Of a DNA stretch of 64,000 nucleotides, positions 36,071 to 47,883 are shown piece after piece. Position numbers and translations under genes: made by a program. The first letter of the stretch is position 1. Each line of letters opens with the position of its first letter. The notes beneath the pieces are model-generated. The model ran no database searches. It worked only from the letters and a program-made list of their open reading frames with translations, and was not told the origin of the DNA. Source of the stretch: Agaricus subrufescens (lineage: Eukaryota; Basidiomycota; Agaricomycetes; Agaricales; Agaricaceae); assembly GCA_029945375.1 (NCBI GenBank), contig CM057069.1:434001-498000 (forward strand), in the 5' to 3' direction.

Positions 36071-38182
36071 CGTTGGGGGAGCAAGGAAACAACGGGGCCG
36101 CCAAGCCGCGAGCTTTTAAACCAGCGCGCACCGTCTTGTGGACCATTCCCGCTTTTTACGTAATGCCGCCGGAATGAACTTCCAAGGACTTCATTCGAGG
36201 AGACACTCGAGCACTCGTCTCATAAGTCTTCGTATGTCCCACCGGTGCTCCAGGCCACATTCCTCGACGTCGATTTGGAACCCGAATTCTCATACTTATT
36301 TGACCTGCCAGGGTCGATCCACCAAGCTAAAATTGACGTCCGGTATCACCATCTCTCGGCCTCCTATCGCCCACCGTCGTCAGCCAATGGACATCCAGTC
36401 ATTCTAACTCCAAGCTCGGGGCTTCTATACAGGTCTGCGACCCATGTAAATGCCGGCCCTATTTGAGCGCGGTAGAGGAAGAAACCTTTCCAATTTTCCA
36501 CATGACTGGCGCTGTGACCAGCCCAGCTCCACTGTTCCCACCCTTGGCTTCTCGCCAAATTGCCGTCAGCCGTCGTTCTGGCCGACTAGTCGCCGCTCAC
36601 TACGACCTCACTAGTCCCCAAACGCGACGGTAACACTTCACGTGCTCCTGTCATTGGACTGGGTAACTTCGTGCATCATCACGCCTTCTGAATTAGAGTG
36701 GCTGCTGGTTAATGCGATGTATGGCTGTTCTACTAGGGCCAGAGTGATCACCAACTTGTCCTTACTGGGCTCACCGAATGAGTCTAGCTGTTGAATGTCA
36801 GGCTGTCAACTCTCAACGACCCTAGTTTGTCTTACCAAAAACACGCTTCACCCAAAATCTCTGGTACTTTCATTATCGCACAAATGACCATATTTACTGC
36901 GGAGGACATCCCTTAAATTTAAAGTGTGGCACGAACAGTTTCAGGGCTGGAGAAAGGCGTGCAGGGCCATGTGTGAGTTTGTGTGAGTTTGTTGTTCGTC
37001 ACCTCCGGATTCATGTGGAAATTGATACCAGGTCACATTCCAAAAACGGTCAGATCGTGGCCACAGCACCTGCGGGTAATGTTTGGCGGAGAAACATTAT
37101 AAGTCCTACTCAGTGGCTCCGCCTTATGTTCTCATCCGGCAATAGCAAAGGTCTGGAACGATGGTGGCTATTAATATCATCGCCAGCTCTAATATCTCAT
37201 AGATTGCGCATTTGGGCTGTAAATTTTGAGAAAACGGCATTGAGTGGCTATGATGTACCTGGTCCATGCGAAAGGGAACGAACGGCGTCAATACGAAGCT
37301 CTAGAACCGGTCAACGCCGGCTCAGATTACCCTACGGTTTGTTCTCTTGACCCTATCACAGCAACAGAAATTTACTGAAGAATCCTAGAATCGAAACGAA
37401 CTGACACACCCACGTTTTTATGCAACCCGGATTTCCGATCTCCATCAAGTTACATTTTGATCCCTGCGTAGCCCTTGACGTCAATCACTTGACACTCGGC
37501 TGTTAGGATTTCCTGTAACGCCGCAACCTTTTACTAGATATGCGAGAATAAATCCCTGTCAAGTTAGACTCGATAGTTTGGCGCACCCACCGTTCCGGTG
37601 TATTACACCTTCTAAGCGGACTGACTCGTGGTGAGGTCGTGGAAAATGCACGCATCGAGACCGATTCAAATGCTCTCGCCTGACCACCGCTTAGTCTCAT
37701 AAGGCTGTTTTTTTGGTCAACAATATTTATGCGGACCAGTGGAGGATTTTCCAATGCCCGAGAAACAAATCCAACCGTTTGATTTTCAGCTTCCGCATTG
37801 ACGGTTCACTGGCTCGCTTGCGAGACTGACTCGGGCAAGTCAGGTCGACCACCGACCCAAGAGACGATGACAGGGCGCACAAAACCTACGCATGGGTTAG
37901 AAACCCCAAAATGCCTAACCATTTCGGTGAGAAAAGACATGTTGTAGAGCAACCCTTGATCCAGGGTATCCTAATCCCGTCCACATATCACCACGGTTCT
38001 TAAAAGTCCAGATACGGATTTCCAACATGCTGTGTCTTGTGAAAAAAAAATACATTTAAATCATTTACCTTGTTGTCTATGCGAAGAACGCCTCGGAATA
38101 TTTTTTTCCTGTGTCCTTCGTTACTCTCCCTTCACTTTGCTTCCTTTTCTCCCTCCTACCCTCCCTCAAACTTGAGCCTACA
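36071..38182. other. Long intergenic region, no gene called
   Basis: Promoter of the GH3 gene at its left end. A frame of about 98 codons without ATG runs at 36170-36466, and a 125-codon frame lies at 36973-37350; neither shows family content. The right end before 38183 is pyrimidine-rich and looks like a 5' untranslated region. Confidence 0.45.
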
Positions 38183-39417
38183 ATGCCTTCAGGTAGAATG
38201 CGCCACGCTAAAGTGGGACCAAGGTTTGCGAAGGCGGCCAAGTACGAAAATGCGTCCTCGCCCCAAGGTCCTAAGGAATTACCAGGACACGCTCAGTATT
38301 ACCTGGGAGGCCCCGTCGACATGCGAGACACCCAGACCCCCCCGGCCCTTCCTCACGTCCGTTAATACCTTCCTCTCTTCATTATCCCCCTGACGTGTTC
38401 CAGTGCCAGGTCCATACCGAAGCCACCCGCTCCCCGGCTCAGCCCCATTGGATGCCACTCGAGCCCCCGCCTTCTCTCACCTCCGCACCTGGGGTACTCT
38501 CTCCGAGTCAATTCCCTGCGTTCCATTTGACGCTTCCACCACCCTCTCCTCGGACTGTTTCTCCACCTCTTGAGCACCCTTTCCTCTTGCTCAATCCGGA
38601 GACCGTCCCCATACAGGCCAACCTATGGAACAGGGCGGCGCGTGGGCCCCAGAATTGTTTCCAACCGGCTCCCCGTCGGCCAATCGATTTTGCTACTATC
38701 CATGCCCAAGTTCAGCCCCAAGCAACTTATGGGTCAGACAACCGCCATATTTGGAGCCCGGACATCTTCCACTCGGATATCCAAAAACTCTCGTGGCTCG
38801 ATGGGTCCATAAGTGCAGGCCTTTTATCTGGCAAGCTGACAGAGCCCCATTTTCGCAGACTCGTAAAAGCAAGGTTTACCGCAAACCCAGGCTGGGTGGA
38901 CTGCATCAAGATTAGATCAGACTATTGGTTGGCGGACATCCACGATTGTGGTTTATGGCGAATGACACATCCAAAGTATTGGTGGCTCAAAGTCCACGTC
39001 TGGATTGCTTCCCTTGACGCGGTGCGGCTCTTTGAATTACTGGGGATTGCCATTGATAGGGACCTGTTTCTTTACAATGGTAAAGAATGCGCTCCATCAT
39101 TCATCTGGATTTTACTCTTGATGCGGCGTGTTCTCATGTTGTTTCCCTACGCTCAAGAACTAGGGTTTCTCAGTCGGTTTAGATGCAGCAGACTCGATCC
39201 TTGCAATCCATCTTTTGATCTCCTCGCGCTGAGCAGGGCCGTCCTCGAAGCGATGGATTTCATCTCTCCAGATTGGAGGGAAAACTGCCTACGCAACCCA
39301 CCAACATTGTCTTTGACTTGTCATAATGGTCACTCAAACGTTCCCACACCCACACCCGGTGAGAGGAGATGTAGCATTCCAATTGTGACGGCTCGAATAA
39401 TTGACCTATTGTTTTGA
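38183..39417 (+). CDS. Protein of unknown function, about 395 aa
   Basis: I do not recognise this protein. ATG 38183 opens a 58-codon exon (MPSGRMRHAKVGPRF to PPALPH) that joins in phase 0 across a 47-bp intron (weak GTCCGT donor, CAG acceptor at 38401-38403, alternative CAG at 38407-38409) to the long exon 38404-39417. The first 130 residues are Pro-rich and probably disordered. From about 39000 the protein is folded-looking, with aromatic-rich stretches (HPKYWWLKVHVWIASLDAV, SFIWILLLMRRVLMLF). There is no signal peptide. One hydrophobic stretch could be a membrane helix but is more likely a buried core. The intron model is inferred from phase and open frame only. Confidence 0.55.
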
Positions 39418-41216
39418 TGTCAGGGTCGGCTTCCAAGGCCCCTACAAGACACCACTTGGTTGAGGTTTTTCAACTTACCTTCGTGAAATTTTTTGGGGAG
39501 GATGACAGCGACTGCCTTACATCTTTGGCAGTTGCTAGGTGCACTCATCCCCTGGGATTTTTTTTCGACTGTGCATGATACTTGTTTTTACAACTTTTCG
39601 TGTGACGTTATGGACTGGCCCATATATGTAAAGAATGGAGCCATCACTGTGATTGTTTTCTCCCCCGAAATTCCCAGACTTACATATGCGGGATGACTCG
39701 TATATAGTGTATGAACGAAATAGGCCGTATCCCCGTGAGGCACCATCAACTCACAAATTTAGTTAAGTCAGAGTTAAGTCATCAAGAAAAGAACCTGATG
39801 AATTCTGTAGCGAAGGTTATTACAAGAATCGTCCATGCTCATCTGTGGCATGATCAAATGCTAAGACCAGCCAATACACTTCTTGACGGTTCCGACGGGC
39901 ACATATCCTTAATAGGCAATATGTCGACAATAATAACCGAGCCGCATTTCCCGTTAATCCGTTTTTGTATACCTCGGGAGATGGAAATGTCGATGGACAG
40001 AGCATAGGGCCGAAGAAATTTTGTTTTGGTTGGGCTGATCGTCGCGCTCCACAGGGCCGCAGGTATGCATTTCAATGCACCACTGAAGATCTTCCTTAGT
40101 TGGCGCAGCGAGCTCAGGGTCAGAGTAAAATATATTTGCGTTGCTTGATCATAATGCCATAACTGCTCCATGCGTTCTCCATTACCTTTACCCGCCTCAG
40201 ACCCGCATCGACAGGCTTGGCTCTTTTTCCTTCGCATGCAATGCCGTGTGCGTTTTGATATTTTTAGACGAATGGATATAATTAGCCTTATAAACTCGCG
40301 GTTGTTTGGATCAACAACGGAGCGTGTTCCGACTTCTGTTTTGACTGTGTAATGATGCCATTGTCCGAGTCAGAACTCAAAACTCTGTTTGTATGAGTCC
40401 GAGGATTAAATGGAGTCAGTCATTGGGTATGTGTGGGATACATATAAGTCAACAAGTGCGGAAATTCAAGATTACTTAAGACGGACTATCCCGAATAAGT
40501 GCCGCCACGGATAAAACTTTTGCATACTTGGCAGACTCGCGCGAAAAGCACACATGGACTATCAAGATCCGTCATTAAAATCAATGTATTGATTGTTCTT
40601 TAGACAGTCGGAAAGCGCATAAGTGATGGAAAACATTCACGTTTCTGTCGAGGAAAATGTAAAAGACTGAGTCAAAGAACGGTCTAGTTCACAGACTTTG
40701 AATAGCTGGGAGGGGCCCAGCGCGCACCGCGATCGATCAGACCCGTTGATGAACTAGTTTTCGCAAAACACCACCCACTCTGTTATCCCAATGTAGGCAG
40801 CACAGTCCAGTTTCTCCGATCCATCCGAGATAACAGCTGGTGAATGCCATGTGGCGGCTTAGGATTTAACGTCAACATGCTGCAACGACCTTGTGCATGA
40901 GGTACATCATATGTTCTCTTCTCACAAAACTCTCTTGCTCGTAGTCAGAAGGTGTAACTTTTTGTCTTGACTTCCCCATTAGATGGTGGAGTTCGCAGAA
41001 AATCGATGGCGGCATGGCGTAGCGGTCGAGACGACGGTATGGACGTCAGCCCAAAATAGTATTCGGATGGGATCACAATCGTCCACCTGGGCAGTAAAGT
41101 TGTCAGCCTCTAATGTATAAAAGAAACACGAAGGATGCTTGGACAGTAGAGCTCGATCGTCCTTGCTTTCGGAACTCAACCCCTTCAAGCACTGCTAATA
41201 CTCGTCATCACCAAAG
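39418..41216. other. Long intergenic region, no gene called
   Basis: About 1.8 kb. Several frames under 100 codons on both strands have no family content. The right end is the promoter of the PL14-like gene. Confidence 0.45.
41116..41123 (+). promoter_or_regulatory. TATA box of the PL14-like gene
   Basis: TATAAAAG lies 94 bp before the ATG at 41217, a spacing close to that seen for the DPBB genes in this window. Confidence 0.6.
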
Positions 41217-42241
41217 ATGAAGACCGCCTTCATTCTCGTCGCCGCATTTGGGCTGGCCACCGCATCTCCTCAGACCGTCGTTCCACGCGCTCGTGGAAGC
41301 GAATCAAACCTCTTTCCCGTCTCTGGTAGTCCACGTTGGACAACGCTCGCTGAGGCGTCTGGAGCCTTACCTTTGAGCAATTCGACTCTCCGACCCTTCA
41401 AGGTCACAAATAGATGCCCTTTTACTTACGAAAACTCACCTGACGGGATCCGGTCCTTGAAAGCTCATTATCCAGAGGGCTCATATAAGCCCAGTGTAGA
41501 CCCGTGTGGTGGTGTATCCTTCTATGCTCCCGGCCCTTCGTCTGTGGATCTCTCCACAGCGAAAGAGGCTCTCTTCAGCTACTCCGTTTACTTCCCAAGT
41601 ACGTTCGAGTACGTGAAAGGAGGGAAACTTCCTGGACTTTGTGAGCGTTGTTGCGTTTTCTGTTTTTTTCTAACAGCCCTGACCAGATATTAGATGGTGG
41701 TGATGATGATGACACAGCTGTAACTTGTTCCGGTGGACGAAAAGACTCCACCTGCTTCTCTGCGCGCCTGATGTGGAGGGCTAATGGCGCCGGTGAACTT
41801 TACCTCTATTTACCCCCCTATGACGACCCTCGCTTCGCTGTCAACGAGAAATTGTGCTCGTTGCCTAATTCAATCTGCGATGATTCGTTTGGTATCTCGG
41901 TAAACAGGGGAAGTTATTCATTCCCAGCTGGTCAATGGACGACAGTCGCTGAGCGCGTCAAACTTAACGACGTCAACGAAGCAAATGGGGAAATCGAGTT
42001 GTTCGTTAACGGAGAGAGTGTTATCAAGGTGACGGGTATCATCATCAGAGATAGCAGTGCGGGTCGTATTCGCGGCATGCAAATTCAAAGTTTCTTTGGA
42101 GGTAAGTCCGCTGTTGTACAAGAAAGTAGGGGACTGGGCTGACTGGGATGTGTGGTAGGGTCAAGCACCGACTGGGCAACTCCGAAAGACCAGGACCTGT
42201 ACTTTGCCAACTTTGGAGCCGAGATCATCTCGACGGAATGA
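41217..42241 (+). CDS. Secreted polysaccharide lyase, PL14-like
   Basis: Exons 41217-41640, 41694-42101 and 42159-42241 join to 304 aa. A signal peptide (MKTAFILVAAFGLATAS) is followed by the domain: LFSYSVYFPSTFEYVKGGKLPGLYGG across the first junction, then CSGGRK, CFSARLMWRANGAGELYLYLPP, GISVNRGSYSFPAGQWTTVAERVKLND, GEIELFVNGESVI, RIRGMQIQSFFGG and TDWATPKDQDLYFANFGAEII. This is the beta-jelly-roll domain of PL14 proteins, which cleave uronate polymers (alginate or glucuronan) by beta-elimination; fungal members are mostly uncharacterised. The acceptor of intron 1 must be ATTAG at 41693, since the nearer AG would bring a stop. The fold core is intact; the substrate is unknown. It is probably exported. 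Confidence 0.88.
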
Positions 42242-42516
42242 TCTTTTAGAGTAAGGTCGTTTGGAGTATATAAGAATCTGTCGATAGTCCCGGAGACGCG
42301 ATGAATGTCTGCAATTGTAGAGAATACGATTGGAGCCTAATTATGGGGTTTTGTAAAAATGTCAATAACTTGCAACTTGGATTGATGACCGGAATGTCGG
42401 AGTAATTAAGAATGCTGACAAATCGATCACTTGCCACGTGATGTTTGTTGTAAATCGCGATTCAGATTTCCACTTGTCCGCGTCTTCCAAACATCTCACT
42501 AGCACCCTCCCAAATC

Positions 42517-43625
42517 ATGGTATGGACTTATTCTCGCTTCCCGGAAGCTGAGCTCTAAAATTTCCAGGTTTCTTCAACTGTTGCACGTCGCTTGATGCGA
42601 GAACTTAATGACCTCAGAAAGAATCCTCCAGAGGGTATTCGCGTTCAAACTAATGAGGAAGACATGCTGGACGTTACCGGCATCATTGAAGGGCCAGGTG
42701 CGGACAACTGTCTCATTCTCTGCTTCAGTCCTGCTCACACTTTCTTTGTGGCTGATCTAGAGGGTACCCCTTATGCCGGAGGCTATTTTAATGTCAAGTT
42801 CAAATTTACAGAGGAGTTCCCGGCCGCGCCCCCGAAATGTGCGTCACTTTCATCTGCGCCGGTAATGCATCATGCTAATATCACTGTTCAGGCTGGTTCG
42901 CTACGAAGATCTTCCATCCCAATGTGTCAGGCGCGGGCGAAATTTGTGTTAATACTCTCAAGAAAGACTGGCAATCATCTTACGGAATAGGCCATATATT
43001 GGTTACCGTCAAATGTCTCCTGATTTACCCCAACCCTGAATCGGCTTTGGACGAGGAAGCGGGTAAACTTCTCTTAGAAGACTACGAAAGCTATTGCAGT
43101 CGTGCCAGACTCATCACCAGCGTGCATGCGACTCCGCGAACCAAGCCTGCTGAGTTCAACCAACCTCCTAATGCCGAGCCTTCGTCATCTGCGACACATT
43201 CTGAATCATCATCATCATCCTCGGGTGCATCAACTTCTAAAACTTCACCTCCAAGACAGTCGAGTACGGCCTCACCGGTGACCGCAAATACCTCCTCGGC
43301 TTCGGCAACCACTGCCGTCCCTCCCTCCCGCCTGACAGTTCCCGCTCCCGCTCATAAAGCCACCTCACCATTACCCCAACCTCATCCGCGGAAAGTGCCT
43401 CCTACCTCTGATAAAGAGGGCAAAGACAAAGACCGCCACCCTTCGCCGTCTCCGCTTGCCATAGCCGACGCCAATGTCGGCGTTCATAAACCGGTTACTG
43501 GCCTAGGCGTAAGCCTTGCAAGTAATGCAATGCCCACCGGTACAACAAAAACCATGAAAAGAGCCGCTACAGGTAGTACCGTGACCAACGCAGAAAAAAG
43601 GAAGAAAGCGTTGAAACGGTTATGA
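42517..43625 (+). CDS. UBE2S: Ubiquitin-conjugating enzyme E2, UBE2S type
   Basis: Four exons join to 314 aa. The first exon is only the ATG (42517-42519), followed by a 48-bp intron. The UBC domain reads [26 protein letters not shown] across intron 2, [23 protein letters not shown] across intron 3, [12 protein letters not shown] with the active-site Cys, and [16 protein letters not shown]. This block order, mainly [10 protein letters not shown] and [11 protein letters not shown], is that of UBE2S (E2-EPF), which elongates Lys11-linked ubiquitin chains on anaphase-promoting complex substrates. A long Ser/Thr/Pro-rich linker leads to the C-terminus [11 protein letters not shown], like the basic Leu-Arg-type tail by which animal UBE2S docks on the APC/C. 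The enzyme looks intact; the APC/C link is inferred. Confidence 0.9.
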
Positions 43626-43988
43626 TGGATTTATGTTAGTGATGTACCGAGACTAGGTGTTACTCAACTCAACGGTTGAGTGTGGGGACATTTACATAGC
43701 TGCCTTGTTCTGAGCCTGCTTTCTTACTACCGCTTTGTTGTATTGCATTATCATTTTGACCCTTGGACAGCAGGCTCAAGCCGGGAATCAGTCTGATTGA
43801 GCAGTTGTTTGTCAGTATCTTTGAAAGCAAATAAGCACGCCTTAGATACGGAGGCCGTCTCTAAGCTCCGTTTATGACTGCCATGACGCTTAACACTAGT
43901 CGATTCATAGTTCGAACGTAGGCGCTTTGTCTTTGTTGCTTGCTCCGTTTTCATTGATCTGATATGAAGCACGGACGTATTGCAGGAC
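43626..43988. other. Short intergenic between two plus-strand genes
   Basis: 3' flank of the UBE2S gene and the promoter of the next gene. A pyrimidine-rich piece precedes the ATG at 43989. An additional 5' exon of the next gene cannot be excluded. Confidence 0.45.
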
Positions 43989-45051
43989 ATGCGGGTTAAC
44001 GTCTATGAGGAGAACTCGCCAGATAAAGTAATCTGGTTCAAGGTGTATAGGGTCTCTGAACTTCTTGCCGATAGCGTATATTGAATCCCCATAAAGGAAC
44101 GATTTTTAGGCGACGATGAAATTATTGAACAGCTCGTCGTAAGTGGCGTCCCTTTCCGAGTCGGAAGTAATAACCTCCGTCTAGCATAACGAGACATCCA
44201 AAGTATGCTGGACAATTCATCGACCTCTCAGGGGATGGTATATCCGCCTGAGGGCGCCTATGTTTCCTCAAGGTGTCTTCATACCCTTGACGGCAGTCCC
44301 GCTAAGCTCGCCGTATTTTGTCGACGCATCCCTGTCGTTTTCTTCTCGGACAAATCCTACGCCTCTCGCCAAAACTGATGCCCCGGAACCCGCGGCACCC
44401 AATAATGTGACGCTCCAGGATGACAGCAGTCGAACAAGCATACATTCATATCCACCCACACCCACAAGTTCACAACTGCGAATACCACTGAATACTTCTC
44501 GCCCCAAAAACGGAGGAACCCAATCGCAGGTCACACAATTCGTCCTTGCGCCACTTGAAACATCGACATCTCAAAACGCTGTTCAACAATCTTTCCTCAC
44601 CCGCGCCTTGTCAGCGTTAAGGACCCACAGCTCACCTCATTCTAACTCCTTTTCACTTTCCCGTGTACCTGTGAACACGCCACTTTCCCCTCCGCCTCCA
44701 TATGCACTCAACCTCCCAGCGCCAGAGGCATCTCGTTCCAATGTAGCTTTGATGAACCCTACCTCCGAAGGAACACCTGCTGGTGCTTCAATTGTCCCAC
44801 TGCACGCACCTCTCCTTACGTTTCACGATCGAACACCTGTGCTCACGGTTCGGTCTTTGACGGGACTGCTGGAAATCAATCAATCAGAAGAAGTGTTATT
44901 AGGTGTTGATACAAGCTTTTGGATCGCAGTCGCCTTGGCATACTTGGAATTCCTTGAAGAACGCGAGGTAAGCTCTCGTTATAGATTTATTCCGAGTTGA
45001 TGCGATCTGTCCGTTTCATGTTAGAGCTACCTTGCTGCCGCAAACGACTAG
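43989..45051 (+). CDS. Conserved-looking protein of unknown function, 301 aa
   Basis: Four exons, 43989-44042, 44097-44138, 44185-44967 and 45025-45051, join in phase 0 throughout, with introns of 54, 46 and 57 bp. The first intron has a GTGTAT donor, the second GTAAGT and the third GTAAGC. The product starts MRVNVYEENSPDKVIWFK, continues ERFLGDDEIIEQLV, HNETSKVCWTIHRPL, GWYIRLRAPMFPQGVFIPL, then a long Ser/Thr/Pro-rich middle part, and ends TSFWIAVALAYLEFLEERE plus SYLAAAND. The folded parts at both ends look conserved, the middle disordered. I do not recognise a domain. No signal peptide. The first three exons in this form are inferred from phase, splice signals and the even composition of the joined sequence. 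Confidence 0.68.
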
Positions 45052-47883
45052 GTTTCCGCCCAGTGGTTATTGGGCGGGTATATTTATTTTTTGTATGGTT
45101 AAACGGAGACAAGATGTGGTCAAGGAAGAATAGAAATGCCACATAAGGGCTCGGCTATAGGACATTTTCCGACGAAATCGGTGTCGAATCGGGAATAGAC
45201 GCAGTTCAGGAAGTCATACAAGTGTGCTGCGGGCGAGAAGCAACGAATTGTAAGCTGATTGTAAGTCTCCTATCGAACGAGAATATTTTCGTCTTCATCA
45301 GATTACCATGGAACCGTTATGATCACTCATTTAACCTGGTTGACTGAACCAAACGAATTCAAACACTAGACTAGATTCAATTGCCCACTGCTGCGTCTCT
45401 CCACTAGTCGATTTTAGGTGCGGGGAAGTATGTGACAGTCCCCGTTTATGACGGACGTAAACTGTGGCTTGTTGATCAGCGATGTGCAGGTCTTCTAACA
45501 AAATTCTATTACTCTAAGGTAATAATTAATCATACGAACATGCTGTTAGCTTCGGCTTCACCGTTCGTTGGATGAAGCTTACTAGGCCCCCAGCCCACGT
45601 CGAGGGCGCATGATAGGTCATTCTGCAACCCAACTGGGAGTAATAGTTCCGTCTGAGAACGCTTGAGTCAAACAGCAGCACGGCAGTCTCAAAATTACCT
45701 CCGTAGTCAATAGTTTCCTCTCCTATGTCTTAGGCGAGTGGGGCTATGTGACTAGCGGAGGTCTATGTGAGGCCGTGAGTGTTGACTGCTCAGATGCGGA
45801 ACTCCGGCATGTAGTGTATCAGCGATCGACGGAAGCGAATAAGATAAGGAGGAGTAACTTACTAGTCATATAGCGTCACAGATGAGTTAGGGAACGATGA
45901 TATGTCAGTACGATTTGGTGGTATCGGCCGACTGTCGATCCGCTCATGAAAGGGTGAGGGGTTTGCACCTCCCTCCTCCACTTATTAGAGGGTCTATGGG
46001 CATATGGTGAAAACGCACCTTGGTGGGCACAACTTCTGAGAAAATAAAGGTGTATCCACTCATTAAAGGGGTAGGGGCTCTCGCGCCTCCTCCTTCCACT
46101 TATCAGAGGGTACTTGGAGAAGTTGGCCATATATCATGGGATCAGATAGTACGAAGACGCTCCTAAATATTAGTTACAATAGCAGATATAACCATACCTG
46201 TATAACTGTGTATCTTGAGGGTAAGCAAGAGAATGAGGGTGAATAGGGAGAAAACAGAGATAGGATCGGTAGGGTCGAAAGAGACTGTCATCTATCAAAG
46301 GGCTCGACCGATTTTATACGAACCGCATACGACCCCACCGCATGGCTCGATGAATCGGTGTCTCTTACTAGCCTACATGCCTGTGTAACGTGGCGAAATA
46401 GTGCGATCTAGCGCTTCATCTTAGTAAGATTTTATCTCAGATCAGTAGCCAGTTTTCGCAATTCATTCCTCGTGGCCCGACAATATCTTACATTCGCACG
46501 ATAATATAATTCGCTAGTCATTCCCAGCACGTGTCCTTGGGTAGTTTGCAATCTCCTGCATCTTTCTTCGGCGAGCTTTGGCTAGATGGACGACACTGAT
46601 TTTTTTCTGTGGAAAATTTGTAACTCTTGGAATAGTTTCAATTTCACACGACTTCAACTTGAAACGCACGTTCTACTATATTGCCTCGGACAAAGCTAGT
46701 AGTGAGCCCGTCCTCGGAGTCATGATATTTTTTTTTGACAGGACTAAGTTACAAATAACCCATTGTAGAGTTATCATTACGCACAAGTGATCAGCCGCGG
46801 TGTAGATGGATCGCCGTACAATGAGTCATCTTAATCCGCCAAATCTAACCGAACGGGGTAAAGTTGCATCTGTCAATACAGTGGTCAATGGAATCTGAGG
46901 CTACAAACCATGCGACAGATGGTCGTAATGCCAGTTTTGGCGTGTTCTTAATTAAGACTGTACATACGCCTGTAAAGGAGTCTACTCATCTATCATCCCC
47001 TGAGTGATAGGCATGTATTCAACGGGCCTGTTTCGACAGGACTGTATCGACGCTACGAGATCTAGTTCCAGATATAAGAGCTATATATTGCCTTAAGGTC
47101 TCGAGCCTCTTATCTACAAGACGTATTCGGGCCTCCATTCCCCCTCTTGCACGTTGGTTCCACTCCCTGCATCATATTAGGTATTTACAATTCGGATTTC
47201 GAATGCTCAAGAAATACAAGGTATCACGTATGTATGGACAAGACTGGGGTACGCTTCAACATATCAATTTCCAGACCGCACGGACCAACTCTATCCCATT
47301 CTTACGATCATGAACTTAGAGTGGTTTCGCCTGCGAGATACTGAACACAACAGCTATCATCACGCGACCGTCACCAAAGTCGTCGACTGTCACTCGACTT
47401 GAACGGTTCCTGGTTCAAGTTGCACAAAATAGAAGACGTAGCTAAAATCACGATGATGCTGCTGGGTTCGCTCGCAGCGGCAATAGCAGCGACCAAGCTG
47501 TGATTACAACGACTGTTCACATATTCAGAATGGGTATTCTTGCGTAAATTGCAGCAATGACTACATGCAAGCTTAAGCGTTGGTAAACAAACATAATGTG
47601 AATGCAACGCATGGATTTGTCAAATCGATACATCATAGTCTAGTCGGCGTAAGGATACCATAAGATATTCTAGTACGTGCCCTTTAGTGCCTAACAGCTA
47701 AAACAACTAATTCAGCCTGCTTACAGTCACCGGACTCCACCTTTCCCATAAAACGATGCGATGGAATCTTTTTGAATATAAAGCCAAGGATACAATAGAA
47801 AAAAAACTGACGGGGGGAGAATTGCATTCGGTATAGATTAGTTTTACGGGGACAAGATATAGATAGGAAAGGAATGAAATCTA
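45052..47883. other. Long intergenic region with one short repeat pair
   Basis: About 2.8 kb without a recognisable gene on either strand. Its only clear structure is the diverged direct repeat at 45941-45998 and 46057-46117. The right end holds the 3' flank of the RRM gene. Decayed mobile DNA is possible but I see no coding remnant. Confidence 0.5.
45941..46117. repeat. Diverged direct repeat, two units of about 60 bp
   Basis: Unit 1 is 45941-45998 and unit 2 is 46057-46117, 116 bp apart start to start. Shared pieces in order are CTCAT, AAAGGG, AGGGG, GCACCTCC/GCGCCTCCTCC, CCACTTAT and AGAGGGT. Identity looks about 75 percent. No function is evident. Confidence 0.6.

Noticed and set aside
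36170..36466. Open frame of about 98 codons (LQATFLDVDLEPEF, HQAKIDVRYHHLS)
   Set aside because: No ATG in frame, an upstream stop without a convincing acceptor, and no recognisable domain. It could be an exon of an unseen gene.
36973..37350. 125-codon plus-strand frame
   Set aside because: No domain, poor codon evenness and no promoter or intron support.
44076..44084. In-frame TGA inside what looks like a continuous coding frame (possible selenocysteine or read-through)
   Set aside because: A 54-bp intron from 44043 to 44096 with acceptor AAAG removes the TGA and keeps the frame, which is the simpler explanation.
44700..45051. Resemblance of TSFWIAVALAYLEFLEERE to the end of VIT/vWA proteins
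   Set aside because: The match is a short generic helix; no vWA or VIT motif is present upstream.
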